From: Branchiostoma floridae | Lineage: Eukaryota; Chordata; Leptocardii; Amphioxiformes; Branchiostomatidae | Length of the DNA: 64,000 nucleotides | NCBI RefSeq assembly: GCF_000003815.2 | Contig: NC_049994.1 | Coordinates: 8,095,065 to 8,159,064, forward strand | Reading direction: 5' to 3' | Part shown: positions 24,801 to 36,865 of the stretch, in pieces | Layout of the letters: every line of letters begins with the position of its first letter | Numbering within the stretch: position 1 is the first letter of the stretch | Notes under the pieces: generated by a model | The model's input: only the letters and a program-made list of their open reading frames with translations | The model's database searches: none | What the model was told of the DNA's origin: nothing | Position numbers and translations under genes: made by a program

Positions 24801-27366
24801 ATTTCCACACTCTATGACGATGTGAAAGATGGAATAGGCTCGCATTACTTAAAGTCTTTTTCCCTACAATCTCTGGATCCCTCAGACCTAAAACAATTTG
24901 GCTCTGTTTTGGTCCTCATTCCATTTGCCTGTGATATTTCTGAGGAAGCAGTAAAAAGGGCAAGTAAAGGTACGTGCGCTATCATTTTAAAGCAATAGTC
25001 AACAGACTTTTAAGACATTTGATATAACAGTTACTGTGGTGATGCTATTGTACATAGTACATTGTACATACATTAATTAAATTTCTTGTTGTATGCATAT
25101 ATAGCACTATGTACAAAGAAATAGATTTTAAAAAAAATCAGCAGGACTTGAAATAACATACTTATGTTGGTTCTATTAGGATTTACCTCACGCCGTCAGT
25201 CATTTATCATTGTCAGACAGATTTTTCAAAGGACATAAGGATTTTCTTTTACACAACCAGTTTATCTCACCTGCTGATGTTTCGATGTCTGTCATGCATC
25301 TTCCTCAGAGCTTCTAACTGGAGTTCTGCTTCTCGCTGCTATATGTAGCCGATGTAGGTGGCAATTAGTTAGAAGCTCTGAGGAAGGTGTCTTTAGACAT
25401 CGAAACGTCAGAGGGTGAGAAAAACTGGTTGTGTAAAAGAAAATCCTTATGTCCTATGATCTACCAACCTGATGAAATTATTTTCGGAAGAGATTTTTCA
25501 AGATGATTTTAAAATATATCTTTACAGTACCAAGAACACCAACACCAGATGACGAGGAACATGAAAGGTTAGTAAATATTTGAATACTCTATACACAAGA
25601 AGCCAAACGGGTAACGGAAAGTACTTGCAGGTTATGTCTGAAAGTTAATTAAAGATTTAAAACCAGATATTTTAGATCCTAATTTCCTGTGCCAGTATTT
25701 TGCATTGTTTGGCAAATGTCGTAATCACAAAAAAATAATGTAACATGTATACCCAATACTTCGCGAAGTTTCTGTCATTATGATAACATTTGCACCACTT
25801 TTCAAATGGTGCTTGAAGGGTGTTTATATGCGGGTATTATAGACTCATATCTGTTTTGAATTAGTTGGACCGATGCAGGGATCATACTAGTGTAACGACG
25901 AACGTTAGGTGGCAAATGTTGTTTCTTCTGAAGGGTATTGGGGATCAAGGAAACATGAAGTCCTGTCATATTTCTTTCTACAGACCGTACGATGGTGGTG
26001 AGAACGCACAAGAAGTGCATCTAATCACATCAAAAGTGGACATCTTAGCTGAGGAAATGAGAAAGCTACATGGCAATGTCGATAAGAAGTTCGACCAGAT
26101 GGGTAGACAGATCCAACATGTAGCAGGAAAGGTCGACGACTTGGATACAAAAGTAAATGACATCCAGGCCAGTCTACAGGCTGATTCAAGACAGCATTGT
26201 GAGCAACATTTGAAAACATGCACACGAATGCTTAATTACCTCCATGAAATGTCATGGAGTGGAGGTTATATTTTCTGTTATGTGTCTCTGTCTGTGTAGA
26301 TGATTACTCAAGAACGGCTGGATGGATTGGTTTCATACTTGTTGTGTTGGTGGGCTGTGATGAAAGCTCGAATCGATGTGATTTTGGGCGCCGTATCTGT
26401 CGTTATAATCGATGTAATAATATCAGAAATCCCCCCTATATCTGCGATATATTGGAACAGGCATCGTGCTTTAAGTGTTTGTTAATGGGCTTAGCTCCAA
26501 GCAGATAGTGAGGTGATTTGTATGACAGTTTTTTGGGAACCCCAAGTTTTTTTGAATATGATGATTAGTTTTATTTATGTCTGCTTAGGATATCATGGAG
26601 ATGTGAAGCGTAAGTATAATTGTAAGAAGTTGAGGTACATTTAACGGTAATGCTTAACAGGTATGGATGTCTCACATACTGTACTGCTGATTTGAGTGAC
26701 ATGGTGATTAAAATGCCATTAGGTCCTCTCACCTTAGATGGGTTGGGTGTCAGAAGTTTTATGGGCGATATAGATGTTCTGATTTCGTTACGATAAGGGA
26801 CAGTTGTTAGTTGTCTCTTTCGTAGCCAATGGTACTTGTTTTTTAGCAGACGGGGTTGGCGCCAAGTATTCATCTTACAGTTGATGTAGGGCTATCAGAG
26901 GAAAGTGTGCATCTCATTTTTGTACCGTGTGAACAGCTGATGTTATGACATATTGGTGGAAAATCAAATCATCATCTGACTAAAGTTGGCCACATCCCTT
27001 CTTCTTTCTGAGTTTCCCAACTTCCTCCCACCACACCGCTCTGAGGCACATAGTCGAACCTCAATAAAGCTGACAATCTTAGACAGTTTAAATGCCAAAC
27101 ATCAAGCTTAAGGAACACCACGCTACCATATGCCGTCGACCTCTTAAACGCACATTACACAATTAAGTGTCACATTTTAATAATTACTAATCAGATGGAC
27201 ATCCTCTGTGTCATTAAATAAATACACCGCTACTTTCCCATAACATTTATAACCATTACTCTCAAATACAACCGACTATAAACATACATACCATACACAA
27301 AAAAGCAATAAATATTTCATGGAGGTATGAGGTCCCCGAACTCTAGTTTTTTTATTCATTTGCTAA

Positions 27367-27402
<36 letters not shown>

Positions 27403-28594
27403 ATAGTTCTGTTTCTTTTCTGATCAAAATGTTTCTTTTTTCTTCCACAGTGAGTCGGCCACCAAAGGCAGGAGCAGAACGCAATCCAGGTTATAACTAA
27501 TTACATATATAACTACTATATAATTACTGCGATCCTTAAGCTCATTTTGCTGATGTCATAGGGATGAATTCTCCGTCCGGAGAAAAAAACATACTTTTCT
27601 TTTGTTTGTCTTGGTTTCCAGCATCCAGTCCAGCATTGTCAATAAAAGATCGTCATATCAGTGAGTTGTTTTAAAAGTAGCGATGTGACCTGAGACTTGA
27701 GTTAGACTCACTTTCCTTCATCCGTTTGATAATGGCTTTCAAAAAGTATTATGTTTGCAACGATATGCCTTTTTTATTGCATTTGGTGACCATTGATTTG
27801 GTGATCATTGATTTGGTGACCATTGATTTTTTGGTGATCATTGCATTGACCATTGCTGAAGTGGTGCCGATGTGAGAAGAGAAACGCTAAAACTGTAATT
27901 CTATCCACTTTTTAGAGCTTTTTAGGTAAACTTTATTCCTATATGGCAAAGTATCCAAAATTTAGAATTACGGGCTATTGCTTTTTAGGGTTATTGTCTC
28001 TAAGTTATAATTGTTTTTTTTTTGTAACAGAAGGGCTGTAAGTGACGTGATTCTCTATTTGTATATCACCAGTCACATATCTAGGTTGTAGATATAGTAA
28101 ACATTTCCATTTACTTCATTCTCTTTTGATATAAAGTTAGACAAAGTGCATCTTTGCTTTATCCAATTGAAAATTAATAATGAATTGTTCAATGCCATAT
28201 CAGGTATCAGGACATTTTTATTACAAATTTCTGAAATTGTTACACCAAGTTCTAAAAATTTAACGTTATGTTTCCTTACTATTTCCTTCACAGTAAGGCG
28301 ACCTTTCCAGGTTAGCTATTTGGTTAAATAGATCAAGTATATAGAAATGAAAAGTTGATATTTTACGCTATAATTGTATTTTGTGACAATGTCACCCTGA
28401 ACGACCCCTTCCTTGAATTGAATTGGATGGTGTTTGGTTATTCCACTCACCGTAGGCTCGTTCTCCTCTGACACCATTGTCACTATTCTTGTACTCATGT
28501 TTATATATATACTATTGAAAGTCGCGAAGGTTACCATTATCGAACTTCACCTTCATGGACCCTACCAAATATCATCCATCCAAGGCTCTTTGAT

Positions 28595-28632
<38 letters not shown>

Positions 28633-29187
28633 TAATGAACTCTATTTCGATTGGAAATACGCTTGAATTTTGTGGCGATCATAAATATAAACATTTGCCC
28701 GCGAAATCAAATGAGTTTGCCTTAAAATGAGCTGGTCTATTTATCAAACCTAAAATAGCTATTTATGCACAATGAACAATCCTCGCCTTTGTTTGGTAGT
28801 GACGGCTCGTGATTTAGACGGGACATCTAACACTGCCCTCTTCTATATTTAGATTACTAGCATATCTGAAACATCATATCTTTTATTGCTCTCTTGCATC
28901 TTGGTAGTTCTTCGTTGACTAATTAATTTCCTCCATTCTCAAAATATCTGCCTACAGAGCGTGATATTGTTCACGGCGTAATTTATCTGTCTACCTCTTT
29001 CTTTTTAGGTTCTACCTCGGCCTCATTTCCCCCAATAGGACGCGGACAAGGCCAGCCGTTGGTAAAGGATTCCCAAGGTTGGAAGCATTTTACTGTCACT
29101 GACTTTTTTCTATCGCTCCAGGAGACACACATATCTCTTCTGACAGAATTGCAAGAGCATTACTCTATATCATTTGTAATCACATAA
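21847..29187 (+). CDS. CARD + novel helical domain + coiled-coil protein (8-9 exons)
   Basis: Supported exons are 21847-22105, 23934-23959, 24459-24969, 25528-25567, 25984-26198, 27451-27489, 27622-27660 and a terminal exon 29009-29187 (TAA at 29185), giving 435 aa. An optional exon 28294-28310 would shift the frame to a TAG near 29036 and give 391 aa. The first three exons have the same order and phases as the gene at 14442. They encode a CARD (MDPAHRDILRRHW, GTRLEKASRLMDSRG) and the same unrecognised helical domain (STLYDDVKDGIG, CDISEEAV). After this there is no ZU5. Instead there is a coiled coil of about 60 residues (VDILAEEMRKLHGNVDKKFD, VAGKVDDLDTKVNDIQASL) and a Pro/Ser/Gly-rich tail. 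There is no in-frame ATG upstream of 21847. CARD plus coiled coil fits an oligomerising adaptor (inference). The first five exons are well supported; the small 3' exons are less certain. Confidence 0.75.
22373..23251. mobile_element. Long-TIR mariner-like foldback, nested
   Basis: The ends CGAGGGGTGATCAATAAGTT (22373) and its reverse complement (ending 23251) extend into inverted arms of about 215 bp. Inside them is a second inverted pair, 22609-22714 versus 22796-22901. The ~80-bp centre (ATAAGTCCTCGG, ATAATAAGCACAGCTCA) again resembles the terminal repeat. The left flank is TA; the right flank reads AA. The tip resembles mariner ends (compare 57402). It lies in intron 1 of the CARD/coiled-coil gene. 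It has no transposase, so it is a non-autonomous element. Confidence 0.9.
25225..25470. repeat. Foldback repeat with LINE-tail motif
   Basis: An arm starting GGACATAAGGATTTTCTTTT and containing ACACAACCAGTTT is repeated in reverse complement at the right end (AAACTGGTTGTGTAAAAGAA). The middle carries TAGCCGATGTAGGTGGC, as in the CR1-like tail at 18310. It is intronic in the CARD/coiled-coil gene. Confidence 0.8.
26234..26345. repeat. ACCTCC..GGAGG repeat family, copy 3
   Basis: TTACCTCCATGAAATGTCATGG runs into TCAAGAACGGCTGGATGGATTG. A matching TTTCATGGAGGTATGAGG lies at about 27318, so the copy may extend over 26234-27340 as a ~1.1-kb intronic insertion. Confidence 0.5.
27363..27400. repeat. 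(TA)n microsatellite
   Basis: A run of about 15 TA units sits 50 bp before the exon acceptor at 27450. Confidence 0.95.
27780..27862. repeat. Short tandem repeat TTTGGTGAYCATTGA
   Basis: Four to five copies of a 15-18-bp unit (TTTGGTGACCATTGA / TTTGGTGATCATTGA) lie head to tail in an intron of the CARD/coiled-coil gene. Confidence 0.85.
28525..28630. repeat. Truncated copy of the 4.8-5.9 kb repeat plus (CA)n
   Basis: ACCATTATCGAACTTCACCTT, ACCAAATATCATCCATCCAAGG and a (CA)15-like tract match the layout at 4950-5075, including its CA-repeat tail. The family therefore carries its own microsatellite. Confidence 0.7.
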
Positions 29188-30780
29188 ACAGAAATTCTCT
29201 ACTTTTGTTTTTGTATCGTATGAAACCAAAAGACTGTGAATACCTTGATCAAAATGATATTGTAAACCTCAAAATGCCAATGTCAGAACTTTATCTGTAT
29301 AATAATGGTTTACTGTACACCATCTATACATAAATAATAGAAAGAGCAAATGTGCATGGATTTTTGATATTCGTAAAAATAAGTCTGTGATGTATTGAAG
29401 TATTGTACTCTTTTATTCATATACCATTCATATACCACAGATGCCGTTAACATGGCACCTTTTTCTTCCTGTTGATTTAGCCTCAAGAGGAGCAATACCA
29501 AAGAGGAAGAAGTGATCGTACGGATGTAGACTTGAGCCATGTAGATTTGCTTTTTGCACATTATGCCCTATCTTTGTAGGACTAAGTACTTAATAGTCAA
29601 ACCTCTCTGGTGCAACAGCACTTGTAATTGGACGTCGTATTATGAATGTGGGTTAGACACAATCTACGATGTATACACTTCATTACAGGTATTTGATTTG
29701 TTTCAATAAAGAGAGATCTCTTAAGTATGTGCTTATACAATCTACATATCTTTACTTCAACGAATGGAGTAACACGTGGAAGTGGTTTTTGAAACTATGT
29801 AATACATTTAATGATAAGGATTGTAGATTTAGTTACGATATGTGTTCAAAGACAGTTTTGATCATGTTTAAGTTTAGCAATGTAAAAATATGTGAATATC
29901 AAGCAGGTTATCATCAAGAAGCTTGATCTGATTTTATATCTGATACAGATGACGATATATTTTCATAGATAAAAAAATCATATGAAAGTTTGTGAACAAA
30001 TAATGTTCTTTCAGTGTGGTTTAGCTTTCAGGACGTCTTCGTCAGACTAAGTTTATAAGCAGCCTCACAGGATAGTGCTTTGCGTTAGCTGTGAAGACAT
30101 TTCTTTTCCGGAAGGAACGAATGTAATTATTCAAGATGACACAATCACAAGTGTGACTTTTCTTAGGTGTGTCAATTTTATCAATTCTAAATCCATCTTA
30201 TCTTGATTAATAAGCTTAGGTTGTTTGTTGCCTTATAAGTCAGGTTAAGCAGCAATGCGTTCTCATGATGTATATTGTAACACGAGACAGAATAGAAAAC
30301 TATACTTTTCCCCCATCAATTGATTGAGTATTCCTATCAAACTTTGTAAAACATTAACATTCCCCATTGTCATACCCACATTAATATTGTGCCTTTAAAC
30401 TGTGTCTGCATTTACACGCACTTTAGTTATAAGCTATCAACAATACTGCACTACAAAATGCTCTAATGAATGGGACATAGTTGCCCAATTGAAACATACA
30501 AGCATAGAATTTCATTGTTATATCATTGTCATGAATAGTTCATTCGAACGAAACTACACAGGGTAATTTTGTATTTAAATGTCGTTCATAACAATTGCTG
30601 ATAGACATACATTATGTTTTCAATAAATATGCTTCAAACCCTTAACATGGTGCGTTGCATTATTGTCTTCGTGTTTTTTCTCCTTTATATGTCTCTGAAA
30701 TGCTGATGTTGAATGATTAAAAAGTCTTAACCCACATGCACAGAACAGCGACTATAAGATATTTTCTAGCTCTAACTCTG
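29188..30780. other. 3' flank and intergenic region
   Basis: This follows the CARD/coiled-coil gene. AATAAA at about 29705 is a possible polyadenylation signal. No coding exon, RNA gene or clear repeat is seen. Short frames lack any support. Confidence 0.35.
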
Positions 30781-30782
30781 TG

Positions 30783-30980
30783 TCACCAGTTGCCTCGTGA
30801 TTTGGGTTCTTCTTCCCGGTTCTTCCACTTCTTGACGCACGAGTCGAGCACAAAGAGAAGGAAGAGGCTGACAAAGATGAAGGCAGCACAGCCGACAGCC
30901 GTCTGTTCCAGGGTGCCGAACTTGTTAAACGTGGACAGGCCCTCCAGAATCCTTCCCACTCGGGTACTGTTGTCAATCGT
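30783..30980 (-). CDS. Terminal exon of an unrecognised single-pass membrane protein
   Basis: On the minus strand a good acceptor (CTTATTCCATCCCAG, just above 30980) opens an exon ending at a TGA at 30783-30785. It encodes about 65 residues: TIDNSTRVGRILEGLSTFNK, then a hydrophobic segment AVGCAAFIFVSLFLLFVL, then a Lys/Glu-rich tail (DSCVKKWKNREEEPK). The local GC content is clearly higher than the flanks, which supports coding. A membrane anchor with a short basic cytosolic tail is the likely role. I could not find its upstream exons with confidence; they should lie at higher coordinates, before the methyltransferase gene. The family is not recognised. The plus-strand frame over the same bases is a shadow. 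Confidence 0.6.
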   Translation of the reverse strand, partial: TIDNSTRVGRILEGLSTFNKFGTLEQTAVGCAAFIFVSLFLLFVLDSCVKKWKNREEEPKSRGNW

Positions 30981-32639
30981 CTGGGATGGAATAAGTGTAG
31001 AGTTGTACTCAACTAAATTTGACACATGTACAAAAGTACGAGATATCACCTAGTTAGGACTATGAGAACCCCCTCTTTTTATATTTCGAATGGAATAGAC
31101 CGTTAAGCACTGGCATATTAATGCTACTATTGATATAATGCTTGTGTTACAATTATGTCAATGTTAGCCTGGGCAACAAATTTTCCACCGCTATAGATTT
31201 TTAGAAGCCCTTCGACGGCTAAAGAGCGCCACTTTGCGATAGTGCATAGAATAGCAATTAGGTCAGGTTGGTGCGAAATGTTAGTGAAATCTAAAGACAA
31301 TGATATTGTTTACATACTAAATTTGTCATAGCATACGAACTGGGCATAAGACTGAGTGGTGAGTTCGTTATAACAACCGGAAGAAGCTTATTTTAAATCG
31401 AATGTTTTAAAGCTTTTTGGTCAATTGCAGGCATCACGTCCGCTACCCATAACTGCAGTTTGTATCATACCAGAAAGGGAGCGGTGATAGACTGTCATTT
31501 TCCCCTCGTTTTGCAGAGACATAATTTGAAAATATGTCCTCGAACCACATGGAAACTTACATTTGCATCGTTAACGTAAAAACAACTGCTGTATGCACAT
31601 GCATTTCAAGAAAACTTTATTAGAGTCTCCACTAAATTGTAGAAGTTTACACTTCTTACTATGGTTTACTAGAGCAGCTTGGGCGCATTAGTCCTACAGA
31701 AGTAGATGTATAGAACTCAACAACAAAGCGTATTTCTCAAGAACCTTGTCTGTGGTCGGTCTAGTCATAGTCTAGCTGAGATCCTTCGACAGCAAATTGT
31801 GCAATGAATGTTTCCACCATTTAATTGCTATCTGTGTGATATACTAGACTACGTTATGTTTGACATAGGACATTGTGTCTTATTTACAAGATCAACAAGT
31901 AACATACACAGAATAAACACAAAAGTGAAGTCTTTCAATTAATTGAATTAATTCCATACATACCATGGCTATTCAGTCCTCTAACAACTAATAGAATAAT
32001 GTGGGCAGACACCGTCTATAACGAAGATTCATCAAGAAACTCCTGTAGTCAACTGAGGTCTTTGGGCACTCTTCAATATCTTTCGTATCGATGACGGCAC
32101 ATTGTCCGGTTTACATACAGGATGACACACGTTTTCTCGACTCGCAAGCAGGCAACGGACATGAACAATGCACCAGTAACAAGTCATAAACAGACAACAA
32201 GGCACGACTAGCGTGCCGAATTTATCATTATACCACCTAGCACGTTTAACCAGTCTAACGACTTTACTTCATCGCACGTTATGGGCTAGAGGCAAGGGGC
32301 AGATGCTGTATTCAATTGTGTTGGGAGGCAGAGGGGTAGGATTTTTGCTAATTAGTTCTCCTGTAGCTTTCTATTCCGACATAAAGACATTAAAACGATG
32401 CATTGGGCGCCATTTAAATGGGAATCGATTTTCGTCAAATTTTGAGAAAAAAAAGGAGAAATTTCTTTCTTCTACGGTCGTTGGCCAACAAGACCAACAT
32501 TACAACATATTACCGAAAATGGGGAAAAGGTCGCAAATTGTGATTATCGCAAAACGTACCAACTATCGTGACACCACATACACTAGCCTTGCGTGCAACT
32601 ATAGTGATACTACTATACTCGGCTACCACTTTCTGAACT
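30981..32639. other. No exon found; one dispersed repeat
   Basis: CAGTTTGTATCATACCAGAAAGG at about 31455 repeats a sequence at 13973. I saw no convincing upstream exon of the minus-strand membrane protein here. Confidence 0.3.
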
Positions 32640-32785
32640 TTTTGAATACAATAGTAAAAGACGCTTTGGCTGTGATGAAATGTTTTGTCACTTCAATTCT
32701 TGTTACAACGTTTATGTTGTTTATGTTCAAAGTTTGGCATCTTGCTTTTGGCCACCATTTTCTATTTTCACTGGCAGCACTATAA
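32640..32785. repeat. Dispersed repeat shared with 60240-60385
   Basis: TTTTGTCACTTCAATTCTTG then TTACAACGTTTATG matches TTTTGTCACTTTAGATCTTG then TTACGACGTTTATG at 60258, with further matches following. This makes the 190-codon plus-strand frame over 32213-32785 unlikely to be a gene. Confidence 0.65.
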
Positions 32786-32969
32786 TTAGAGTCGCCAATA
32801 AAATTTACTTGAGAATTGAAGGGTAATGTTGAATAGACGGTTGATTACATCGCTTGGTGAACAAATTGATGAGATATCTATAGCATGATGAATGACATCT
32901 TTGCCCTTTTGCACAATACGGTCATTAGTGTATTTTTGAAATGAACATTCTTTATGACAAGACAAAACC

Positions 32970-33925
32970 TGCATGATTATACTATTGAATACTTTGTCTT
33001 GTAATAATATCTAAGCTAAGTATAATAATTATTTCCATTTTAAAATAGCCGCCAACATCATCAAACCTCATATGTAAGAGTACTTTACTGAATATACACG
33101 TTAAACGTCTGTTGCCATGCCAATTTTATCATAATTTCACTTGCAATGAGTTGATTCATACTTATTGTTGGAATAGTTACAATGTTTTACAACATTTATA
33201 GACATTGCTTTCCCTTTAAAATAAGAAATGCTTTTTGTACGAATATGCATGTTTATCTTGAATGTTTCTTTTGATACATTGTCTAAGACTAATACACGTT
33301 TCATATATGTATGAACTAATAATATACATGTATGGACGTTTCGTTGGCCATTGATTAAACGAAAACGACGGCATTCTTTGTATATTTATAACACACGACT
33401 GACTCATCCTAATGAAAAGATAAAAACGGAATGATTATACCATTGAATACTTTGTATTCTAAGAAAATCTAAGATAATTCTGATATTTTTCTATTTTATG
33501 ACAGCCTTTGATATCATAAAACCTTGCCTGTAAGAGTACTGTACTAGACATACATATCGTCTGTCGCCAGTATCATAATTTCATAACAAGACAATAATTA
33601 TATTATCATAATATCATAATTTCATTTACAATGAGTTAATATATAGTAATTGTTTCATAGTTGAAATGTCTTGGCATCATTTATAGGTATTCTTGAACTT
33701 TTTAAAGGATTAGAAATGCTATTTTTGTACATGTGTTTAACTTGAATGTTTTAGGCGCACTAATACACCTTCCATACAAGTATGAACTAAATATACATAC
33801 ACATTTTCTTTTTTTGGCTTTTACATCTGTGATAACGTTCAACGAAGACGTCATTATTGTTTGAGTATTAATAGCATTTTCCGTTGCTAGGTACTCAACA
33901 CACAACTGACTCAACAATTAAAATA
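32970..33925. repeat. Diverged ~458-bp tandem duplication
   Basis: Copy 1 (32970-33425) and copy 2 (33428-33925) both start with ATGATTATACYATTGAATACTTTGT. They share GTAAGAGTACT, ATAATTTCA, ACAATGAGTT, AGAAATGCT, TAATACAC and CAACTGACTCA in the same order. AT-rich, no coding signal. Confidence 0.85.
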
Positions 33926-34379
33926 TGTCCAACATGTTGTGCAGAGGTTAAAATCCAGTCAAACCATTGACTGTTATATCATTCAAGACAAAAATAGCAC
34001 AAACCAATGATATCTACAGGACTTGTATCTTAAAATAGGTTTAACGTTTATTTTTATCCTTCTTGATGTGAATCTAAATTTAGTTGTCCTTGGTGGTAAC
34101 TTTTTTTCCGAACAGCCAACGTAAATAATTAGCCACAGTAATGAGTACACCAGATAAGGAATGTGTCTTAAGACATCTGTTAAGACGTTAAGCGAAGTGT
34201 GACCTTAAGAAGATAACATACTTTGTTACGCACATTTGTGCCAGGAAAAAGTTTTTAGAGTGGAAGGTGAAGAGTATACCAGACGACATGTTCTTTTCCC
34301 ATGGTCGTGTTAGACTAAGCCACGTGGGAAGATTTATGGGACACAGTCTGTGGTTTTCTTGTTACTGTATGGGTCATGT

Positions 34380-34690
34380 GAGGTCCTGTGGCGTAACGAC
34401 CACATAACATAGTGTTATAATCCAGATGTCATGGGTTCGAATCCGTTTATAAGCCAACAATTTTGTGTCGTAGGGAAATGAGCTTTACACGAATTTTGTG
34501 ACTTCACTCAGGTGACAATTAATGACCTAAGTTCGGTTGTGGACGCTCTACGACGAATAGAATGTAAAATGCGCGAAGAGCGTGTGTTTTTGGAGAGCCA
34601 TACTTCGGGCACGTTGAAGAACCTACCACACTTGTCGAAAAGAGTAGGGGTCCTTGCCAGTGTGAGTGGTTCAAGACCTACAGTCCCATG
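34380..34690 (+). mobile_element. tRNA-derived SINE, plus orientation
   Basis: The tRNA-like head has GTGGCGTAACG (A-box-like) and GGGTTCGAATCCG (B box). The body has CCACACTTGTCGAAAAGAG and GTGAGTGGTTCAAGACC. Related bodies lie on the minus strand at 34790, 42690 and 56480. The folded tRNA is degenerate, so this is not a working tRNA gene. Confidence 0.7.
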
Positions 34691-34789
34691 GCCACACCTG
34701 GGCTAATTACTGTTGTATTGAGGTCACCTGAGTTAGCGCTGAATGGCAGCCTCCTGGCGTAACGCAACAGGGTTTGTACTGTACAATAC

Positions 34790-35060
34790 AAGCTGCATAT
34801 CCAGACTGATTTCTTTAAACCACTCACACCGGGAAAGACTCCTACTTTTTATAGATAAGTGTGTTGGGTTCTTTTACGTGCTTCAGGCGGGACTATCCTC
34901 AAACACGAGACTTTTTATGGTCCCATCTGAAGCTACACGACTGTCGTACTCATTTTTACCTGAGTTAAGTGAGAAAAAGTCACAAGATTGATGACACGGC
35001 AGGATTCGAACTTCGGACCCCCAAGTCCCGAGCCAAACACGCCGTTTTGTTCCCCTTGTG
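34790..35060 (-). mobile_element. tRNA-derived SINE, minus orientation
   Basis: Read on the minus strand it has CTTGGGGGTCCGAAGTTCGA (B-box region), then CTCAGGTAAAAATGAGTACG, CGTGTTTGAGGATAGTCC and AAAGAACCCAACACAC. With the plus-strand copy at 34380 it forms a head-to-tail inverted SINE pair. A poly-T run at 35080-35095 follows. Confidence 0.7.
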
Positions 35061-35169
35061 GTCAAACGTTTATTTGCTTCTTTTTTTTTTTTTTTATAAA
35101 ATCCAACTTTTTCCAGACCGGGGACCGGTCCGAAAGCTGCCCGCCCGGGCCTCAGTTTGGGTGACGTAG

Positions 35170-36865
35170 ATCTTACATTGTCGCAATGACAAAGGGACTA
35201 AATTACCCTACTGTCAGTAGTCCCGAAGTGAAACACTCTATTCGGTTTATTTGCTTTTGTCGATTGACTTGTGCACTAAGGTATTGAATCATTGACACCC
35301 GCACCCATATCAACAGAACGATGCAGTGTTGAACACAAACAGGGAAATTTTATCACTTTTTGGTGCCCCTCTCACGTGAGATACGCCTGGTGCTCGTTCT
35401 ATGAGTTTACAATCATAATGAGTTTGATAGTGTAAGAAAGGGAATATGATAAAAACTTAATATACCAAACCTTTTCTGCCTTTCTGTTTAGGGTACCAAC
35501 CCCCCCTCTCATATAAGTAATGAAAAGAACAAACGACTAGATACTTTTGCGTTAGAAATCGCATTTTAGATGTTTATTCCATAAACAGCGTACTTCGATG
35601 GTAATGGCGTTAAGATGATATGGTGACAAATTAGACAACATCAATGCTTGAAAATAGTACAAGATGATAGCAAATTCTTCCTTATCTTCTATGAAACAAT
35701 TTTATAGTAAGTCATGGCTAGTGACTGTTTGTGAAAATAAGCAATTTGATGCGACTTTCGTATTTTTTTTCCTAATTGTCAATTATCAATGGCAATGTCA
35801 AAGCAATATACCAACTACAACATTTGCATAGCGACATACTGCAATAAACAAACCTGAAGACTGTGATTGTTACTTTTGTACATTCATTAGTGTCCTGAAT
35901 TTGATTATAAACGGTAGTTGAAATGTTGAAGGGTATGTGGTTGTGAATAATAAAACAAATATTGTTATTATTATACTGCTACGGTACCTACTGTTTACGT
36001 TTCTGTACGTAGGCTAACATCATCGCAAACAACTGTAATGCAATGGCAACATTCTAGCAAAAATTACAATTTAAGTCCACAATAATATGAATGGTACAAA
36101 GGTGCAAAGTATGGCAACGAATGTTACAATAAGTGTGAGAGTGATTGTCAACATATGGTGCCTCCTAAACGTATCTATTTATGATATTGTATCATTTTGT
36201 ATCATGATGGCGTAAATTATTGATAAAAGTAGTTTGACTACAATGATACAAGACAAAGCACTGCAACTCATCACATAATGATAAACAACTCACACAACCA
36301 ATTAACGAAAGTCAAATCACAGTTAAAAGCACTCAGTCTGTTTTCTTTCAATTTCTGCACGGTTTTAAGATCATTTCCTATACATGTAATTCAAGGGCAA
36401 TTACAACGACAAGTCGAGTACATAGCAAACAATGACAAAGTCCATATCAATAGATCGCTAAATTCAACAAGTGACTAAAAATTTGAAATATCTATGACAC
36501 AGTTTTATGTCTTCTTCTACAGGTAAAATGCTACTACCAGGGTCAATTTGTATAGTTCTAATCTAAAAAAAACAGCGTCGACTTGATACACTCTATTAAT
36601 CTTCTTTAAAGTGTACTCTAGAAAGCGATCGTCTGAAACTTGAGAAACCTTGCAAAATATCTATTGTGTACCTTTTGATGATAAGTTGAATAGTCATTCG
36701 CAATTTCTCTATATCTATAGTGAAACGTTTTAAAATATGGCAGTATTGTTTCATATTATTTCTGAGCAAAGAAAATTGCCTAGTCGTAGATTAAAAAAGC
36801 CACTGTTCTGGTATTAACGCATGATCTAGATATTAGATCATATGTATAGCAGTTGACATCAGTTA
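35170..36865. other. AT-rich region without a gene call
   Basis: No exon, RNA gene or clear repeat boundary seen. It lies downstream of the methyltransferase gene (minus strand). Confidence 0.3.

Noticed and set aside
32213-32785. 190-codon plus-strand open frame
   Set aside because: Its 3' part is a dispersed repeat shared with 60240-60385, it has no domain signature, and its composition is that of the flanks.
34380-34460. Possible tRNA gene
   Set aside because: A- and B-box-like motifs are present but the acceptor and D stems do not pair. It fits a SINE head.
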